The notes beneath the pieces are model-generated. The model was not told the origin of the DNA, searched no databases, and worked only from the letters and a program-made list of their open reading frames with translations. Below, piece after piece: positions 26,429 to 34,646 of a stretch of DNA of 64,000 bases. The DNA is from an uncultured Lachnospiraceae bacterium (GTDB lineage: Bacteria; Bacillota; Clostridia; Lachnospirales; Lachnospiraceae), in NCBI GenBank assembly GCA_910578645.1, contig CAJTQI010000002.1, positions 248,001 through 312,000 on the forward strand, in the 5' to 3' direction. Position 1 is the first letter of the stretch; each line of letters opens with the position of its first letter. The position numbers and the translations under genes were made by a program.

Positions 26429-26477
26429 ACACGGAAGAGAAAGGACATGGCAAAAGCCATGTCCTTTCTCTTCGTGT
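26429..26477. terminator. Long hairpin separating the TPR gene from spoIIA
   Basis: About 22 bp of stem (GAAGAGAAAGGACATGGC with its complement) around an AAAA loop. It lies 16 bases after the TPR stop and 45 bases before spoIIAA, so it most likely ends the upstream transcript in both directions. Confidence 0.65.
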
Positions 26478-26521
26478 AGAGGCGGATGATAGGGAAGATT
26501 AAAGAAAGGAGTTTACATAAT

Positions 26522-26833
26522 ATGGATGATTTTAAAGTGATTGACAACTATCTAATGATAAGAATGCCGGATGAAATAGACCATCACAAATCGGTCGACA
26601 TAAGTACTAAAGCGGACAGGTATATTCTGTCGAAGAAGGTGGGAAATGTGGTTTTTGATTTTGAGAAGACAACTTTTATGGACAGTTCCGGCATTGGGAT
26701 TATCTTAGGACGGTATAAAAAAATTTCCTGTTTCGGCGGCAAGGTGTATGCCATTAACACGGACCATAGAATCAGGAGGATTTTGCTGTTGTCGGGACTG
26801 CAGAATATTGTGGAGATTATGGACAAGGCATAA
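26522..26833 (+). CDS. spoIIAA: Anti-sigma-F factor antagonist SpoIIAA
   Basis: A 103-residue STAS-domain protein. Its phosphorylation site is the DSSG motif in FMDSSGIGIILGR (Ser 55/56). In the forespore the dephosphorylated form binds SpoIIAB and frees sigma-F. ATG 26522 with GGAG ten bases upstream; the longer frame from 26486 has no ribosome site. First gene of the conserved spoIIAA-AB-sigF operon. A sigma-H promoter is expected but I could not place it with confidence. Confidence 0.95.
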   Translation: MDDFKVIDNYLMIRMPDEIDHHKSVDISTKADRYILSKKVGNVVFDFEKTTFMDSSGIGIILGRYKKISCFGGKVYAINTDHRIRRILLLSGLQNIVEIMDKA

Positions 26834-26849
26834 TGTGAAGGAGGGCAAA

Positions 26850-27338
26850 ATGATAGAAATCATAGAAAAGAAAGATACATCAAGGATTACAAATGAGATG
26901 CGGATTGAGTTTGCGGCAGTATCGGATAATGAAGCCTTTGCCAGGATGGCGGTTGCGGCGTTTATTACACCGTTAAATCCGACGCTGGAGGAGCTGGCGG
27001 ATGTGAAGACAGCCATTTCCGAGGCCGTGACGAATGCGGTTATCCATGGGTATGAAAACCGCAACAGTCTGGATGATAAAGTGCATATGAATTGTACGTT
27101 GATTGGTGATGTGCTGAAAGTGGAGGTTGGGGACCATGGTGTGGGCATTGCAGATATCAAGATGGCTATGGAGCCTCTCTATACATCCAGGCCGGAGCTT
27201 GAGCGTTCAGGTATGGGGTTTGCTTTCATGGAAGCGTTTATGGATAATCTGGAGGTGCATTCCGAGCCTGACAGGGGAACGTTAGTCACGATGTATAAGA
27301 AAATCGGGCTGAGTTCATGGATAGACAGTGAGGAATAG
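26850..27338 (+). CDS. spoIIAB: Anti-sigma-F factor / serine kinase SpoIIAB
   Basis: A 162-residue GHKL kinase. It shows the N-box EAVTNAVIHGYEN, the G1 box VGDHGVGI and the G2 region ERSGMGFAFME. It holds sigma-F inactive and phosphorylates SpoIIAA. ATG 26850 follows GGAGGG four bases away; the open frame extends upstream but overlaps spoIIAA. The next start, sigF, is four bases past the stop. Length and motifs are fully normal. Confidence 0.96.
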   Translation: MIEIIEKKDTSRITNEMRIEFAAVSDNEAFARMAVAAFITPLNPTLEELADVKTAISEAVTNAVIHGYENRNSLDDKVHMNCTLIGDVLKVEVGDHGVGIADIKMAMEPLYTSRPELERSGMGFAFMEAFMDNLEVHSEPDRGTLVTMYKKIGLSSWIDSEE

Positions 27339-27341
27339 CCG

Positions 27342-28121
27342 ATGGAAGAGACTGCCATATTAATTGAACAATCACAGGCAGGAGATAAAGAGGCAAGAGA
27401 GAGACTGATAGAGGATAATCTCGGACTGGTGCGCCATATCGTGAAGCGCTTTGCAGGACGGGGGTACGATATGGAAGATTTGTTCCAGATAGGGTGTATT
27501 GGGTTGATGAAGGCGATAGACAAGTTTGACTTACGCTATGACGTGCGCTTTTCGACCTATGCGGTGCCAATGATACAGGGGGAAATCAAACGCTTCTTAC
27601 GGGATGACGGCATGGTTAAAGTCAGCCGTACATTGAAGGAGAACGGGTGGAAAGTAAAACAGGCTGCCGGCCGGCTTTCACAGGAATACGGCAGGGAAGC
27701 GACTTTACAGGAGCTGTCCGAGGCTACCGGGCTTTCCGTGGAAGATATCGTGATGGCTATGGACGCCAATGTGGAAGTAGAATCTATCTATAAGTCTGTT
27801 TACCAGTCCGACGGGAATGAAATTTACCTGGTGGACCAGATTGTAAGCGGAAGCGGAGGCGTAAACTTTTCCAGTGTGGGGCAGACAGTGACGAACAGCG
27901 GAGGCGCCGGGGAAGATACGGAGAAGGAAAAAGTATTAAACCATATGCTCCTTGAACAGCTTTTGGGGAAACTGGATGAGCAGGCGAGGGAACTGATACG
28001 TATGCGGTATTTCCAGGATAAGACACAGGTGGAGGTAGCAAAGTTCATGGGAATCAGTCAAGTGCAAGTCAGCCGTATGGAGAAACGTATTTTGTTGCAA
28101 CTAAGAGAGGAAGTATGGTAA
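27342..28121 (+). CDS. sigF: Forespore sigma factor sigma-F
   Basis: A 259-residue sigma-70 family protein. Region 2 contains MEDLFQIGCIGLMKAIDKFDLRYDVRFSTYAVPMIQGEIKRFLRDDG; region 3 and the region 4 helix-turn-helix (KTQVEVAKFMGISQVQVSRMEKRIL) follow. Directs the first forespore genes in sporulation. Start at 27342 has GAGGA seven bases upstream. Third gene of the spoIIA operon; it supports classification of the host as an endospore former. Confidence 0.96.
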   Translation: MEETAILIEQSQAGDKEARERLIEDNLGLVRHIVKRFAGRGYDMEDLFQIGCIGLMKAIDKFDLRYDVRFSTYAVPMIQGEIKRFLRDDGMVKVSRTLKENGWKVKQAAGRLSQEYGREATLQELSEATGLSVEDIVMAMDANVEVESIYKSVYQSDGNEIYLVDQIVSGSGGVNFSSVGQTVTNSGGAGEDTEKEKVLNHMLLEQLLGKLDEQARELIRMRYFQDKTQVEVAKFMGISQVQVSRMEKRILLQLREEVW

Positions 28122-28218
28122 GATAAATAGAAATCCTTTAGATTTATAAAACAATCCGATTGTGACAATTTGGACACGGAGAAATGAAATACAATATATC
28201 CGGAAGGGGGAGGCAGGG

Positions 28219-28392
28219 ATGAATACATTTCAATATGTGGTAGTCAGTATTGACGGGGATTATGCGAACCTGAAAAGAACCGATGTGGAGAGTGACGAAA
28301 CAAAACTGGTAGCGAGGGCGCTGCTTCCCTCTGAGATTATGGAGGGGACAAAATTGCGGTATGAAATGCTGCAGTATGAAGTCATAGATTGA
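28219..28392 (+). CDS. Conserved small 57-residue protein downstream of sigF
   Basis: Reads MNTFQYVVVSIDGDYANLKR to MLQYEVID with a purine-rich AGGGGGAGGCAGGG ribosome site. Predicted alternation of strand, turn and helix (VVVSIDGDYANLKRTD; LLPSEIMEGTKLRYEML) suggests a small folded beta-alpha domain. Its position between sigF and a c-di-GMP receptor makes a sporulation or signalling link possible. No known family recognised. Confidence 0.7.
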   Translation: MNTFQYVVVSIDGDYANLKRTDVESDETKLVARALLPSEIMEGTKLRYEMLQYEVID

Positions 28393-28427
28393 AAAATTAG
28401 TAATCTTTCAATTTTCTATTTAAGCAG

Positions 28428-28449
28428 TACCACAAGCAAGCTTGCGGTA
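28428..28449. repeat. CAAGCAAGCTTG hairpin repeat, copy 2
   Basis: TACCACAAGC-AA-GCTTGCGGTA, the same hairpin as at 16186, again followed by TGCATGG. An AT-rich partner segment (GATTGAAAAATTAG ... TTCAATTTTC) lies just upstream and is echoed at 17381 and 38521. Confidence 0.6.
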
Positions 28450-28490
28450 TGCATGGGGATTAGATTGAGAAATCAAAGGATACGGGACAG

Positions 28491-29060
28491 ATGAATGACA
28501 GTACAATGAAAAACCGTAGAATACTTATCAAAAATACAGAGGATGGTAAAACCATTGCCGATACGAGAATTATCCGGTTCAACAGTGTGAGGAATTCTGT
28601 CATTATCAGGGCGGACAGTCTGAGGATTAAGAAATATTATAAGATTACGGCTTTTGTTTTTGCAAAACATTGCCTTTATGAATTTTCCGGTACGATACGG
28701 GGGGCTGTGGTTGAGAATGAGGTTGAGGTATTCCTTGGCAGGAGCAAGGAGAAAGAGGATAGGGCAAGAACAAGATATCCGGTGGCATTGTCCGGGGAAA
28801 TCAAGGGGATATTTATTGGAGGCAGACAGATACAGCTGCGCAAACCCATACATATCCAGACAATCAACATGAGTGCGAACGGCGTATTGATGCAGGCCGA
28901 TGAGGGATGTTTCCATATCGGGGATAGTTTTGCGCTGACTCTCGTGACAGACGAAAATGTTATAGAGGTTAATTGCGAGATTGTCAGGATACAGAATAGC
29001 AATATGCTGACTGAGGAATACGGATGCCGAATCAGTGGTATTAGGATTGAAGAGGATTGA
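28491..29060 (+). CDS. PilZ-domain c-di-GMP receptor protein
   Basis: A 189-residue protein of the YcgR-like two-domain type: an N-terminal split-barrel region (residues 1-90) and a C-terminal PilZ domain. The c-di-GMP binding motifs are RARTRYPV (RxxxR, residues about 86-93) and INMSANGVLMQ (N/DxSxxG, residues about 125-135). It is followed 16 bases later by an HD-GYP phosphodiesterase gene, so receptor and degrading enzyme are co-expressed. The effector target, often motility or surface attachment, is unknown. Start ATG 28491; ATG 28506 is an alternative. Confidence 0.88.
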   Translation: MNDSTMKNRRILIKNTEDGKTIADTRIIRFNSVRNSVIIRADSLRIKKYYKITAFVFAKHCLYEFSGTIRGAVVENEVEVFLGRSKEKEDRARTRYPVALSGEIKGIFIGGRQIQLRKPIHIQTINMSANGVLMQADEGCFHIGDSFALTLVTDENVIEVNCEIVRIQNSNMLTEEYGCRISGIRIEED

Positions 29061-29076
29061 GGGCGGAGGACAAGAG

Positions 29077-30162
29077 ATGAGCTCTAAAAAGTTAAAGATG
29101 CTTCCGGTTGAATATCTCTGGGACGGGCTTGTGCTGAGCGATGACCTTTTTAATTATGCGGGAAAAGTGATGCTGCTCCCGAAAGGGGAGACGGTCACGA
29201 AGGCTAAACTGAATAAACTGATGGGCTTTTATGGGGAAAATAAAAATGTCATGGTGTATGAAGATACATATCTGGAAATCATGATGGATGCACACACCCC
29301 GCAGGATGTACGCCAGAGAGCTACGGAGCAGAACGCCGGTTATACGCGTCTGCACCAGAACTTGGGTAATCTTTTTCAGCGGACGGATTACGAAGGATGG
29401 CTCAGCAACGAGAGGATGAAGCCTTTAATCAAAGAGGTTGCGAGTAAACTGGACCATTTTGACCCTGCGACCATACTGTCCTGTATCAATTTTCCAAGAC
29501 CCATGGACGAGGGACTACAACGCCATTCTCTCAACGTGGCATTTCTGAATGGTATGCAGGCGGAATGGCTTCATCTGCCGAAGGAGGAAGTGCATACGCT
29601 GGTTCTGGCGGGACTCCTCCATGATATCGGCAAGACGATGATACCGGAGGAAATACTAAATGCGCCCCGGCGGCTGACGCAGGAAGAGATGGAGATTATG
29701 CGGATGCATCCGGTCTATTCCGACGAACTGCTTAAAGATAAATTTGACGACAGTGTCAGGCAGGCGGCAAGACACCATCATGAAAAGCTTTCAGGGATGG
29801 GCTATCCCGACGGAATAGCCGGGGACGAGATTGAACTGTGTGCGAGGATTACGGCAATTTCCGATATCTATGACGCGATGGTGTCGGCCAGAAGTTATAA
29901 ACAGGCCAAGCTTCCGTTAAATGTGTTTGATATGTTTTATACGGAGGAATTTGAGGGATTGGACCGGAGCCTGGTCATTCAGTTTTTAAAAAACATGAGG
30001 GAGAACTATACGGATAAACAGGTCGTGATGTCTGACGGCAGACGCGGTAAAATACTGTATATTCCCTTAAACGATGCGGACCATCCGATTATAGAGCAGG
30101 GAGATGATATCAGGCAGACAGACGAGGAGTGGTATTGCAAGGAGATATTATCGGTTTTTTGA
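29077..30162 (+). CDS. HD-GYP domain c-di-GMP phosphodiesterase
   Basis: A 361-residue protein. The HD signature LLHDIGKTMIPEEIL and the extended HHEKLSGMGYPDGI (HHExxxGxGYP) motif identify an HD-GYP domain of residues about 145-300, which hydrolyses c-di-GMP. The N-terminal region may sense or dimerise. The start at 29077 (MSSKKLKML) has GGAGG eight bases upstream; the earlier frame at 29035 overlaps the PilZ gene. A terminator follows at 30192. Located between the spoIIA and spoVA blocks. Confidence 0.92.
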   Translation: MSSKKLKMLPVEYLWDGLVLSDDLFNYAGKVMLLPKGETVTKAKLNKLMGFYGENKNVMVYEDTYLEIMMDAHTPQDVRQRATEQNAGYTRLHQNLGNLFQRTDYEGWLSNERMKPLIKEVASKLDHFDPATILSCINFPRPMDEGLQRHSLNVAFLNGMQAEWLHLPKEEVHTLVLAGLLHDIGKTMIPEEILNAPRRLTQEEMEIMRMHPVYSDELLKDKFDDSVRQAARHHHEKLSGMGYPDGIAGDEIELCARITAISDIYDAMVSARSYKQAKLPLNVFDMFYTEEFEGLDRSLVIQFLKNMRENYTDKQVVMSDGRRGKILYIPLNDADHPIIEQGDDIRQTDEEWYCKEILSVF

Positions 30163-30191
30163 TGGAGTATATATGGTAGCAAAACAAAGTG

Positions 30192-30220
30192 AAAAATTGA
30201 CCGCTAAGGTCAATTTTTTT
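30192..30220 (+). terminator. Rho-independent terminator after the HD-GYP gene
   Basis: AAAAATTGACC, loop GCTAA, GGTCAATTTTTTT. A textbook stem with T-run, 30 bases after the stop codon. Confidence 0.85.
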
Positions 30221-30228
30221 ATGGTATA

Positions 30229-30313
30229 GGAAATTCCTCCGCTTATCCGAGTTTGCCGGAGGCAAATCTCGCAAACGAGTGAAGCTCGCAAACGAGCGAA
30301 GCTCGTTTTTTTA
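30229..30313 (+). repeat. CCGCTTATCCGAG terminator-bearing repeat, copy 1
   Basis: Begins GGAAATTCCTCCGCTTATCC and ends with a duplicated AAACGAGCGAAGCTCG hairpin and TTTTTTTA. A close copy lies at 62764-62827 and a fragment at 44229. The last hairpin is itself terminator-like. Confidence 0.65.
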
Positions 30314-30380
30314 TGTATAAAAATAATCCGAAGATATTATACTAACACGGAAAAAGAGGATTGATAGAGGAAGAAATATT

Positions 30381-31016
30381 ATGTCAACCAACAGCACCAC
30401 AATATATATCAAAGCAGAACAAAACGTAGAGCTACAGTCGGAAGATGTCTATATAAAGGATATCGGAAAGCTGGTGTGCAGTGACGAACATGTATTGGCG
30501 AAGGTGAAAGCAATCAAACTGCACCGTTTCAAGGATGAGAAGCCCAAACGCCAGGTAATCAGCCTACTAAAAGTGATTGAGGAAATCAACAAAGTATGTC
30601 CGCAGGCTTCGGTGGAGAGCATCGGAGAGCCGGCAGTGTTGGTGGAATACATCAATGTGGACAAGCATAAAGGGCTCCGGCAGTTTATGAAACTGGCATT
30701 CGTTGCCATGGTCAGTTTTTTCGGAACAGCCTTTACCATCATGGCTTTCCACAATGATATCGGTATCAATGATGTATTCACGAAGGTTTACGAGATGGTC
30801 ATGGGCCGGCAGGGGGATGGATACGGTGTTTTGGAACTGGCTTATTCTGCAGGACTGGCCATCGGCATTATTGTATTCTTCAACCACATCGGCGGAAGAC
30901 GGATAACGAAAGACCCCACGCCCATCGAGGTAGAGATGCGCGTGTATGAAGAGGATGTGAATAAGGCGTTGATTGAGACGGCCGACAGGGAAGGCAAAAT
31001 GATAGATGTCAACTAG
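30381..31016 (+). CDS. spoVAA: Stage V sporulation protein AA
   Basis: A 211-residue protein. The N-terminal half is a soluble domain (YIKAEQNVELQSEDVYIKDI; VEYINVDKHKGLRQFMK); two membrane segments follow (LAFVAMVSFFGTAFTIMAF and YSAGLAIGIIVFFNHIGG), ending in the DPTPIEVEMRVYEEDVNKALIE tail typical of SpoVAA. It is part of the channel that moves dipicolinic acid into the spore. Start at 30381 behind AGAGGAAG. Probably transcribed in the forespore with spoVAB and spoVAC. Confidence 0.93.
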   Translation: MSTNSTTIYIKAEQNVELQSEDVYIKDIGKLVCSDEHVLAKVKAIKLHRFKDEKPKRQVISLLKVIEEINKVCPQASVESIGEPAVLVEYINVDKHKGLRQFMKLAFVAMVSFFGTAFTIMAFHNDIGINDVFTKVYEMVMGRQGDGYGVLELAYSAGLAIGIIVFFNHIGGRRITKDPTPIEVEMRVYEEDVNKALIETADREGKMIDVN

Positions 31017-31063
31017 TGGGGCATGAGGTTGGGATGCCGGGGCAATGAAAGGAAATACAGCAT

Positions 31064-31561
31064 ATGCTTTTAAAACAGTTACTTCTTGGAATTATCGGGG
31101 TAAGCAGCGGGTTAATCGTATCGGCCGGAGTGTTTACGGTGTTGATTTCGGTGGGATTGATTCCGCGGTTTGCGGGCAAAATGCATGTGGCCCGTAAAAT
31201 ATTCGTGTTGGAAGAGATGGTGGTGTTCGGGACGCTCGCGGGTGGATTTTTCAGTATATTCAGCGAATGGGGTATGATAGGGGAATATGTGCGGGAGCAT
31301 AAGGTGTTCGGCAGCGGGGCGACGGAAGGCGTTTGGAACCTTGCAGCAACCGTGTTTTTGATAGTTTTCGGTTTGTTTGCAGGCATTTTCGTAGGGTGCC
31401 TGGCGCTTGCCATAGCAGAGATGCTTGACACGATACCCATCTTTTCCAGAAGAATCGGTTTCCGGCACGGCCTTGGCATTGCGATTCTGGCAGTGGCGTT
31501 AGGGAAGCTTGTTGGAAGCCTGCTTTACTTTACACAACAAGTGTTTTTATATGGTGGGTGA
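31064..31561 (+). CDS. spoVAB: Stage V sporulation protein AB
   Basis: A 165-residue membrane protein with four hydrophobic segments, matching SpoVAB (GVSSGLIVSAGVFTVLISVGLIPRFAGKMHVARKIFVLEEMVVFGTLAGG near the N-terminus and IPIFSRRIGFRHGLG near the C-terminus). Works with SpoVAA and SpoVAC in dipicolinate uptake. It follows spoVAA by 47 bases. The gap to spoVAC holds a solitary mobile-element end at 31585. Confidence 0.93.
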   Translation: MLLKQLLLGIIGVSSGLIVSAGVFTVLISVGLIPRFAGKMHVARKIFVLEEMVVFGTLAGGFFSIFSEWGMIGEYVREHKVFGSGATEGVWNLAATVFLIVFGLFAGIFVGCLALAIAEMLDTIPIFSRRIGFRHGLGIAILAVALGKLVGSLLYFTQQVFLYGG

Positions 31562-31584
31562 TGCTTTTGTAAACTGTTAAATGA

Positions 31585-31623
31585 CATGGTGCAGGGCGTA
31601 TGTCTCTTTGTCCGCTGAGGGTA
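31585..31623 (-). repeat. Solitary CCCTCAGTGAACAAAGGG element end between spoVAB and spoVAC
   Basis: The - strand reads TTACCCTCAGCGGACAAAGA followed by GACATACGCCCTGCACCATG, matching the outer 40 bases of the 58769 element with a few changes. It begins 24 bases after the spoVAB stop. Confidence 0.7.
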
Positions 31624-31655
31624 ATCAATAAAAAAGGAAGAAAGGAATAGGGAAT

Positions 31656-32144
31656 ATGGCGCAGAATAATCAGAAACCGCAGACGATACAACAAAAAAGA
31701 GAGAAAGACTACAGGGAGCATGTGGAGCAGGTAACGCCGAAATACAGCCTGCCGCGTCAGATGATTAAGGCCTTCGTGGTGGGAGGCATCATCTGCCTGC
31801 TAGGGCAGTGCATATTGAATTACGCAACCAATAAGATGGGACTTGATAAAGAGACTGCAGGTTCCTGGTGCTCTATGCTGTTGGTGCTGGCAAGCGTGCT
31901 TCTAACCGGATTCAATCTATATCCTAAATTGGTGGAGTGGGGTGGCGGAGGCGCGCTTGTGCCGATTACAGGATTCGCAAATTCCATTGCCTCCGCGGCA
32001 ATCGAATACCAGAAAGAGGGACAGGTATTCGGTATAGGCTGTAAGATATTTACGATAGCGGGCCCGGTAATTTTGTTCGGTATTGTCACCAGTTGGGGAC
32101 TTGGGCTTGTCTATTGGATTGGTACGGTGCTCGGGATAGTGTAA
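31656..32144 (+). CDS. spoVAC: Stage V sporulation protein AC
   Basis: A 162-residue membrane protein with the conserved LPRQMIKAFVVGGIICLLGQ, the SWCSMLLVLASVLLTGFNLYPKLVEWGGGGALVPITGFANS core and the EGQVFGIGCKIFTIAGPVI segment of SpoVAC. SpoVAC is described as a mechanosensitive-like channel for dipicolinate. A GGAAGAAAGGAATAGGG ribosome region precedes ATG 31656. In Bacillus the next gene is spoVAD; here it is 20 kb away (51869). A terminator follows at 32162. Confidence 0.94.
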   Translation: MAQNNQKPQTIQQKREKDYREHVEQVTPKYSLPRQMIKAFVVGGIICLLGQCILNYATNKMGLDKETAGSWCSMLLVLASVLLTGFNLYPKLVEWGGGGALVPITGFANSIASAAIEYQKEGQVFGIGCKIFTIAGPVILFGIVTSWGLGLVYWIGTVLGIV

Positions 32145-32161
32145 GTTGGAGATAGCGGGTT

Positions 32162-32200
32162 AAAAGACTGTCGCAAAATGAAGCGGGAGTCTTTTTATTG
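32162..32200 (+). terminator. Terminator after spoVAC
   Basis: AAAAGACT pairs with AGTCTTTTT around an 18-base loop, 18 bases after the stop codon. Confidence 0.65.
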
Positions 32201-32225
32201 TATGTTCAATTATGATGATAACTAT

Positions 32226-32254
32226 TTGACGATGTACAATAACATAGATATAAT
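32226..32254 (+). promoter_or_regulatory. Sigma-A promoter of the GH112 phosphorylase gene
   Basis: TTGACG at 32226-32231, a 17-base spacer, TATAAT at 32249-32254. The remaining leader to 32395 (about 135 bases) shows no clear operator or riboswitch. Confidence 0.8.
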
Positions 32255-32395
32255 ATTATAAAAATCATCTTACCAATGTGTACACGAAAGGATTTAGCGG
32301 ATACAATAAGCAGGATGGGGTGTAGTATTACTACATAAATATAAGGAGTTATAACAAAAAACAACAGAGGCGGTGGCCTCGGAACGGGGGTAACT

Positions 32396-34558
32396 ATGAA
32401 CTATGAAACGACAGGCAGGCTGACGCTGCCGACGGATGTGGATATGGTGGATGAGACCATACGGTTAAAGAAATTGCTTGGCGCAGACGCTTTGAGGGAC
32501 TGTGACGGCACGAATATGCCGCAGGAACTTCTTAGCCAAGATGCCAAGATTTATGCCACCTATTACACGACCAGGAAAGACAATGAATGGGCGATGAACA
32601 ATCCGGAGGAAATACAGCAGGAGTATCTGATTAGTGACCGTGTGACGGCTAAAGGGGAGAGCTTGCGCATAGAATTAATGAAGGGTTTCCATACGGAGCA
32701 GCTTAAAGTCAACACAATCGACGACCCGAAAAGATGGTGGGAAGTTATCGACAGGACCACAGGGGAAGTGGTTTCCACAGATAAATGGGAGTATGACGCG
32801 CAGACGGGCGAGGTAGTGATTGAGACGGTTCCTTACCACCAGTATACGGTAAGTTTCCTGGCTTTCTTAATCTGGGACCCTGTGCATATGTATAATTTTA
32901 TTACCAATGACTGGAAGGATGCGCCCCACCAACTTACTTTTGATGTGAGACAGCCTAAGACCCAAGTATATGTGAAAGAGAAACTGAGAAAATGGTGCGA
33001 GGACAATCCGGATGTGGACGTGGTGAGGTTTACTACATTTTTCCACCAGTTTACGCTTACTTTTGATGATAAGAAGCGGGAAAAATTCGTGGAATGGTTC
33101 GGCTACAGCGCCAGTGTCAGCCCATACATTTTAGAGCAGTTTGAAAAATGGGCAGGATATAAATTCCGCCCGGAATTTATCGTGGACCAGGGTTATCATA
33201 ACTCTATTTTCCGTGTGCCATCTAAAGAGTTTCGGGATTTTATCGAGTTCCAGCAGATTGAAGTGTCCAAACTGGCCAAGGAGCTTGTAGACATTGTCCA
33301 CAGTTACGGAAAGGAAGCCATGATGTTCCTGGGAGACCATTGGATTGGAACGGAACCTTTCGGGAAATATTTCAAGAATATCGGGTTGGATGCTGTGGTT
33401 GGTTCCGTGGGAGACGGCGTTACGCTGCGCATGATTTCCGATATCCAGGGCGTGAAATATACGGAAGGGAGGTTGCTTCCTTATTTCTTCCCGGATGTGT
33501 TTACCGAGGGCGGCGACCCTATCGGGGAGGCCCAGGACAATTGGATGAAAGCAAGGAGGGCGATTCTGCGTTCACCTCTTGACAGAATCGGGTACGGCGG
33601 TTATCTGAAACTGGCAAGCGAGTGGCCCGGATTTATTGACCAGATAAGCAAGGTAGTAAATGAGTTTCGCCAAATCCATGAGAATATGCAGGGGACGAAA
33701 GCCTACATGGCTCCTTTTAAAGTGGGAATCCTGAACTGTTGGGGCAATCTGAGAAGATGGATGGCGAACCAGGTGCACCATGCCCTTTGGTATCGGGAAA
33801 TCTATTCCTATGTGGGTGTGATTGAGTGCTTGAGCGGTATGCCGATTGATGTGGAATTTATTACTTTTGACCAGGTCAGGGAAGGGATTGACCCAGCCAT
33901 CAAGGTGATTATCAATGCGGGGGATGCATACACTTCATGGAGCGGCGCCGAGAATTGGAAAGATGAACAGGTGGTGTGTGCGATACGCAAGTTCGTGGAC
34001 GAGGGCGGCGGTTTCATCGGTGTGGGTGAGCCAAGCGCCTGCCAGTATCAGGGGCGTTACTTCCAGTTGAGCGATGTGCTTGGCGTGGACAGGGAACTTG
34101 GTTTTTCCATGAGCACGGATAAGTATAACGAGATGGACAGCGAACATTTTATTCTGGAAGACATAGAAGGGGAAATTGATTTCGGCGAAGGCAAGAGCCG
34201 GATTTACGCCCAGGGAGAGAATTACCAGATTCTGAATATGGACGGCAAATACAGCCGCCTGGTAGTCAATGCCTACGGAAAAGGAAGGAGCGTCTATTTC
34301 ACCGGACTTCCCTACTCGCCCCAGAATTGCCGTATTTTGCTGCGTGCCATCTATTATGCGGCCCACCAGGAAGAAGAGATGAAGAAGTTCTATGTGACCA
34401 ACGTGGAGACAGAATTGGCGGTATTTGAGAAGAGCGGGAAGATTGCCGTTATCAACAACTCCAAGGAGCCGAAACAGACGCAGCTTTATGTGTATGGCAA
34501 GATGGTGGAGCGGCTTGACTTGGCGCCTATGGAGATGCGTTGGGTAGATTACAATTAA
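32396..34558 (+). CDS. GH112 galactosyl-hexosamine (or galactosyl-rhamnose) phosphorylase
   Basis: A 720-residue glycoside hydrolase family 112 enzyme, full family length. It matches the family from the N-terminal GRLTLPTDVDM through the barrel motifs TTFFHQFTLTFDD, FLGDHWIGTEPFGKYF and VVGSVGDGVTLRMISDI to the C-terminal beta domain. Such enzymes use phosphate to split lacto-N-biose, galacto-N-biose or beta-1,4-galactosyl-rhamnose, giving galactose 1-phosphate; which of these cannot be decided here. It is intracellular and monocistronic, with a GGGGG ribosome site and its own promoter. It suggests use of mucin or milk-type glycans or pectin fragments. Confidence 0.93.
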   Translation: MNYETTGRLTLPTDVDMVDETIRLKKLLGADALRDCDGTNMPQELLSQDAKIYATYYTTRKDNEWAMNNPEEIQQEYLISDRVTAKGESLRIELMKGFHTEQLKVNTIDDPKRWWEVIDRTTGEVVSTDKWEYDAQTGEVVIETVPYHQYTVSFLAFLIWDPVHMYNFITNDWKDAPHQLTFDVRQPKTQVYVKEKLRKWCEDNPDVDVVRFTTFFHQFTLTFDDKKREKFVEWFGYSASVSPYILEQFEKWAGYKFRPEFIVDQGYHNSIFRVPSKEFRDFIEFQQIEVSKLAKELVDIVHSYGKEAMMFLGDHWIGTEPFGKYFKNIGLDAVVGSVGDGVTLRMISDIQGVKYTEGRLLPYFFPDVFTEGGDPIGEAQDNWMKARRAILRSPLDRIGYGGYLKLASEWPGFIDQISKVVNEFRQIHENMQGTKAYMAPFKVGILNCWGNLRRWMANQVHHALWYREIYSYVGVIECLSGMPIDVEFITFDQVREGIDPAIKVIINAGDAYTSWSGAENWKDEQVVCAIRKFVDEGGGFIGVGEPSACQYQGRYFQLSDVLGVDRELGFSMSTDKYNEMDSEHFILEDIEGEIDFGEGKSRIYAQGENYQILNMDGKYSRLVVNAYGKGRSVYFTGLPYSPQNCRILLRAIYYAAHQEEEMKKFYVTNVETELAVFEKSGKIAVINNSKEPKQTQLYVYGKMVERLDLAPMEMRWVDYN

Positions 34559-34575
34559 ATTTTCTGAAAATTTGA

Positions 34576-34604
34576 TTGAGATATGCGAATAGAAAGACTA
34601 TAAT
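34576..34604 (+). promoter_or_regulatory. Sigma-A promoter of the cytidylate-kinase-like gene
   Basis: TTGAGA at 34576-34581, a 17-base spacer, TATAAT at 34599-34604, 43 bases before the start codon. Confidence 0.7.
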
Positions 34605-34646
34605 ATAAGTATACCTTTTGGAAAACAGAATAAAGGGGGTTTGCTT

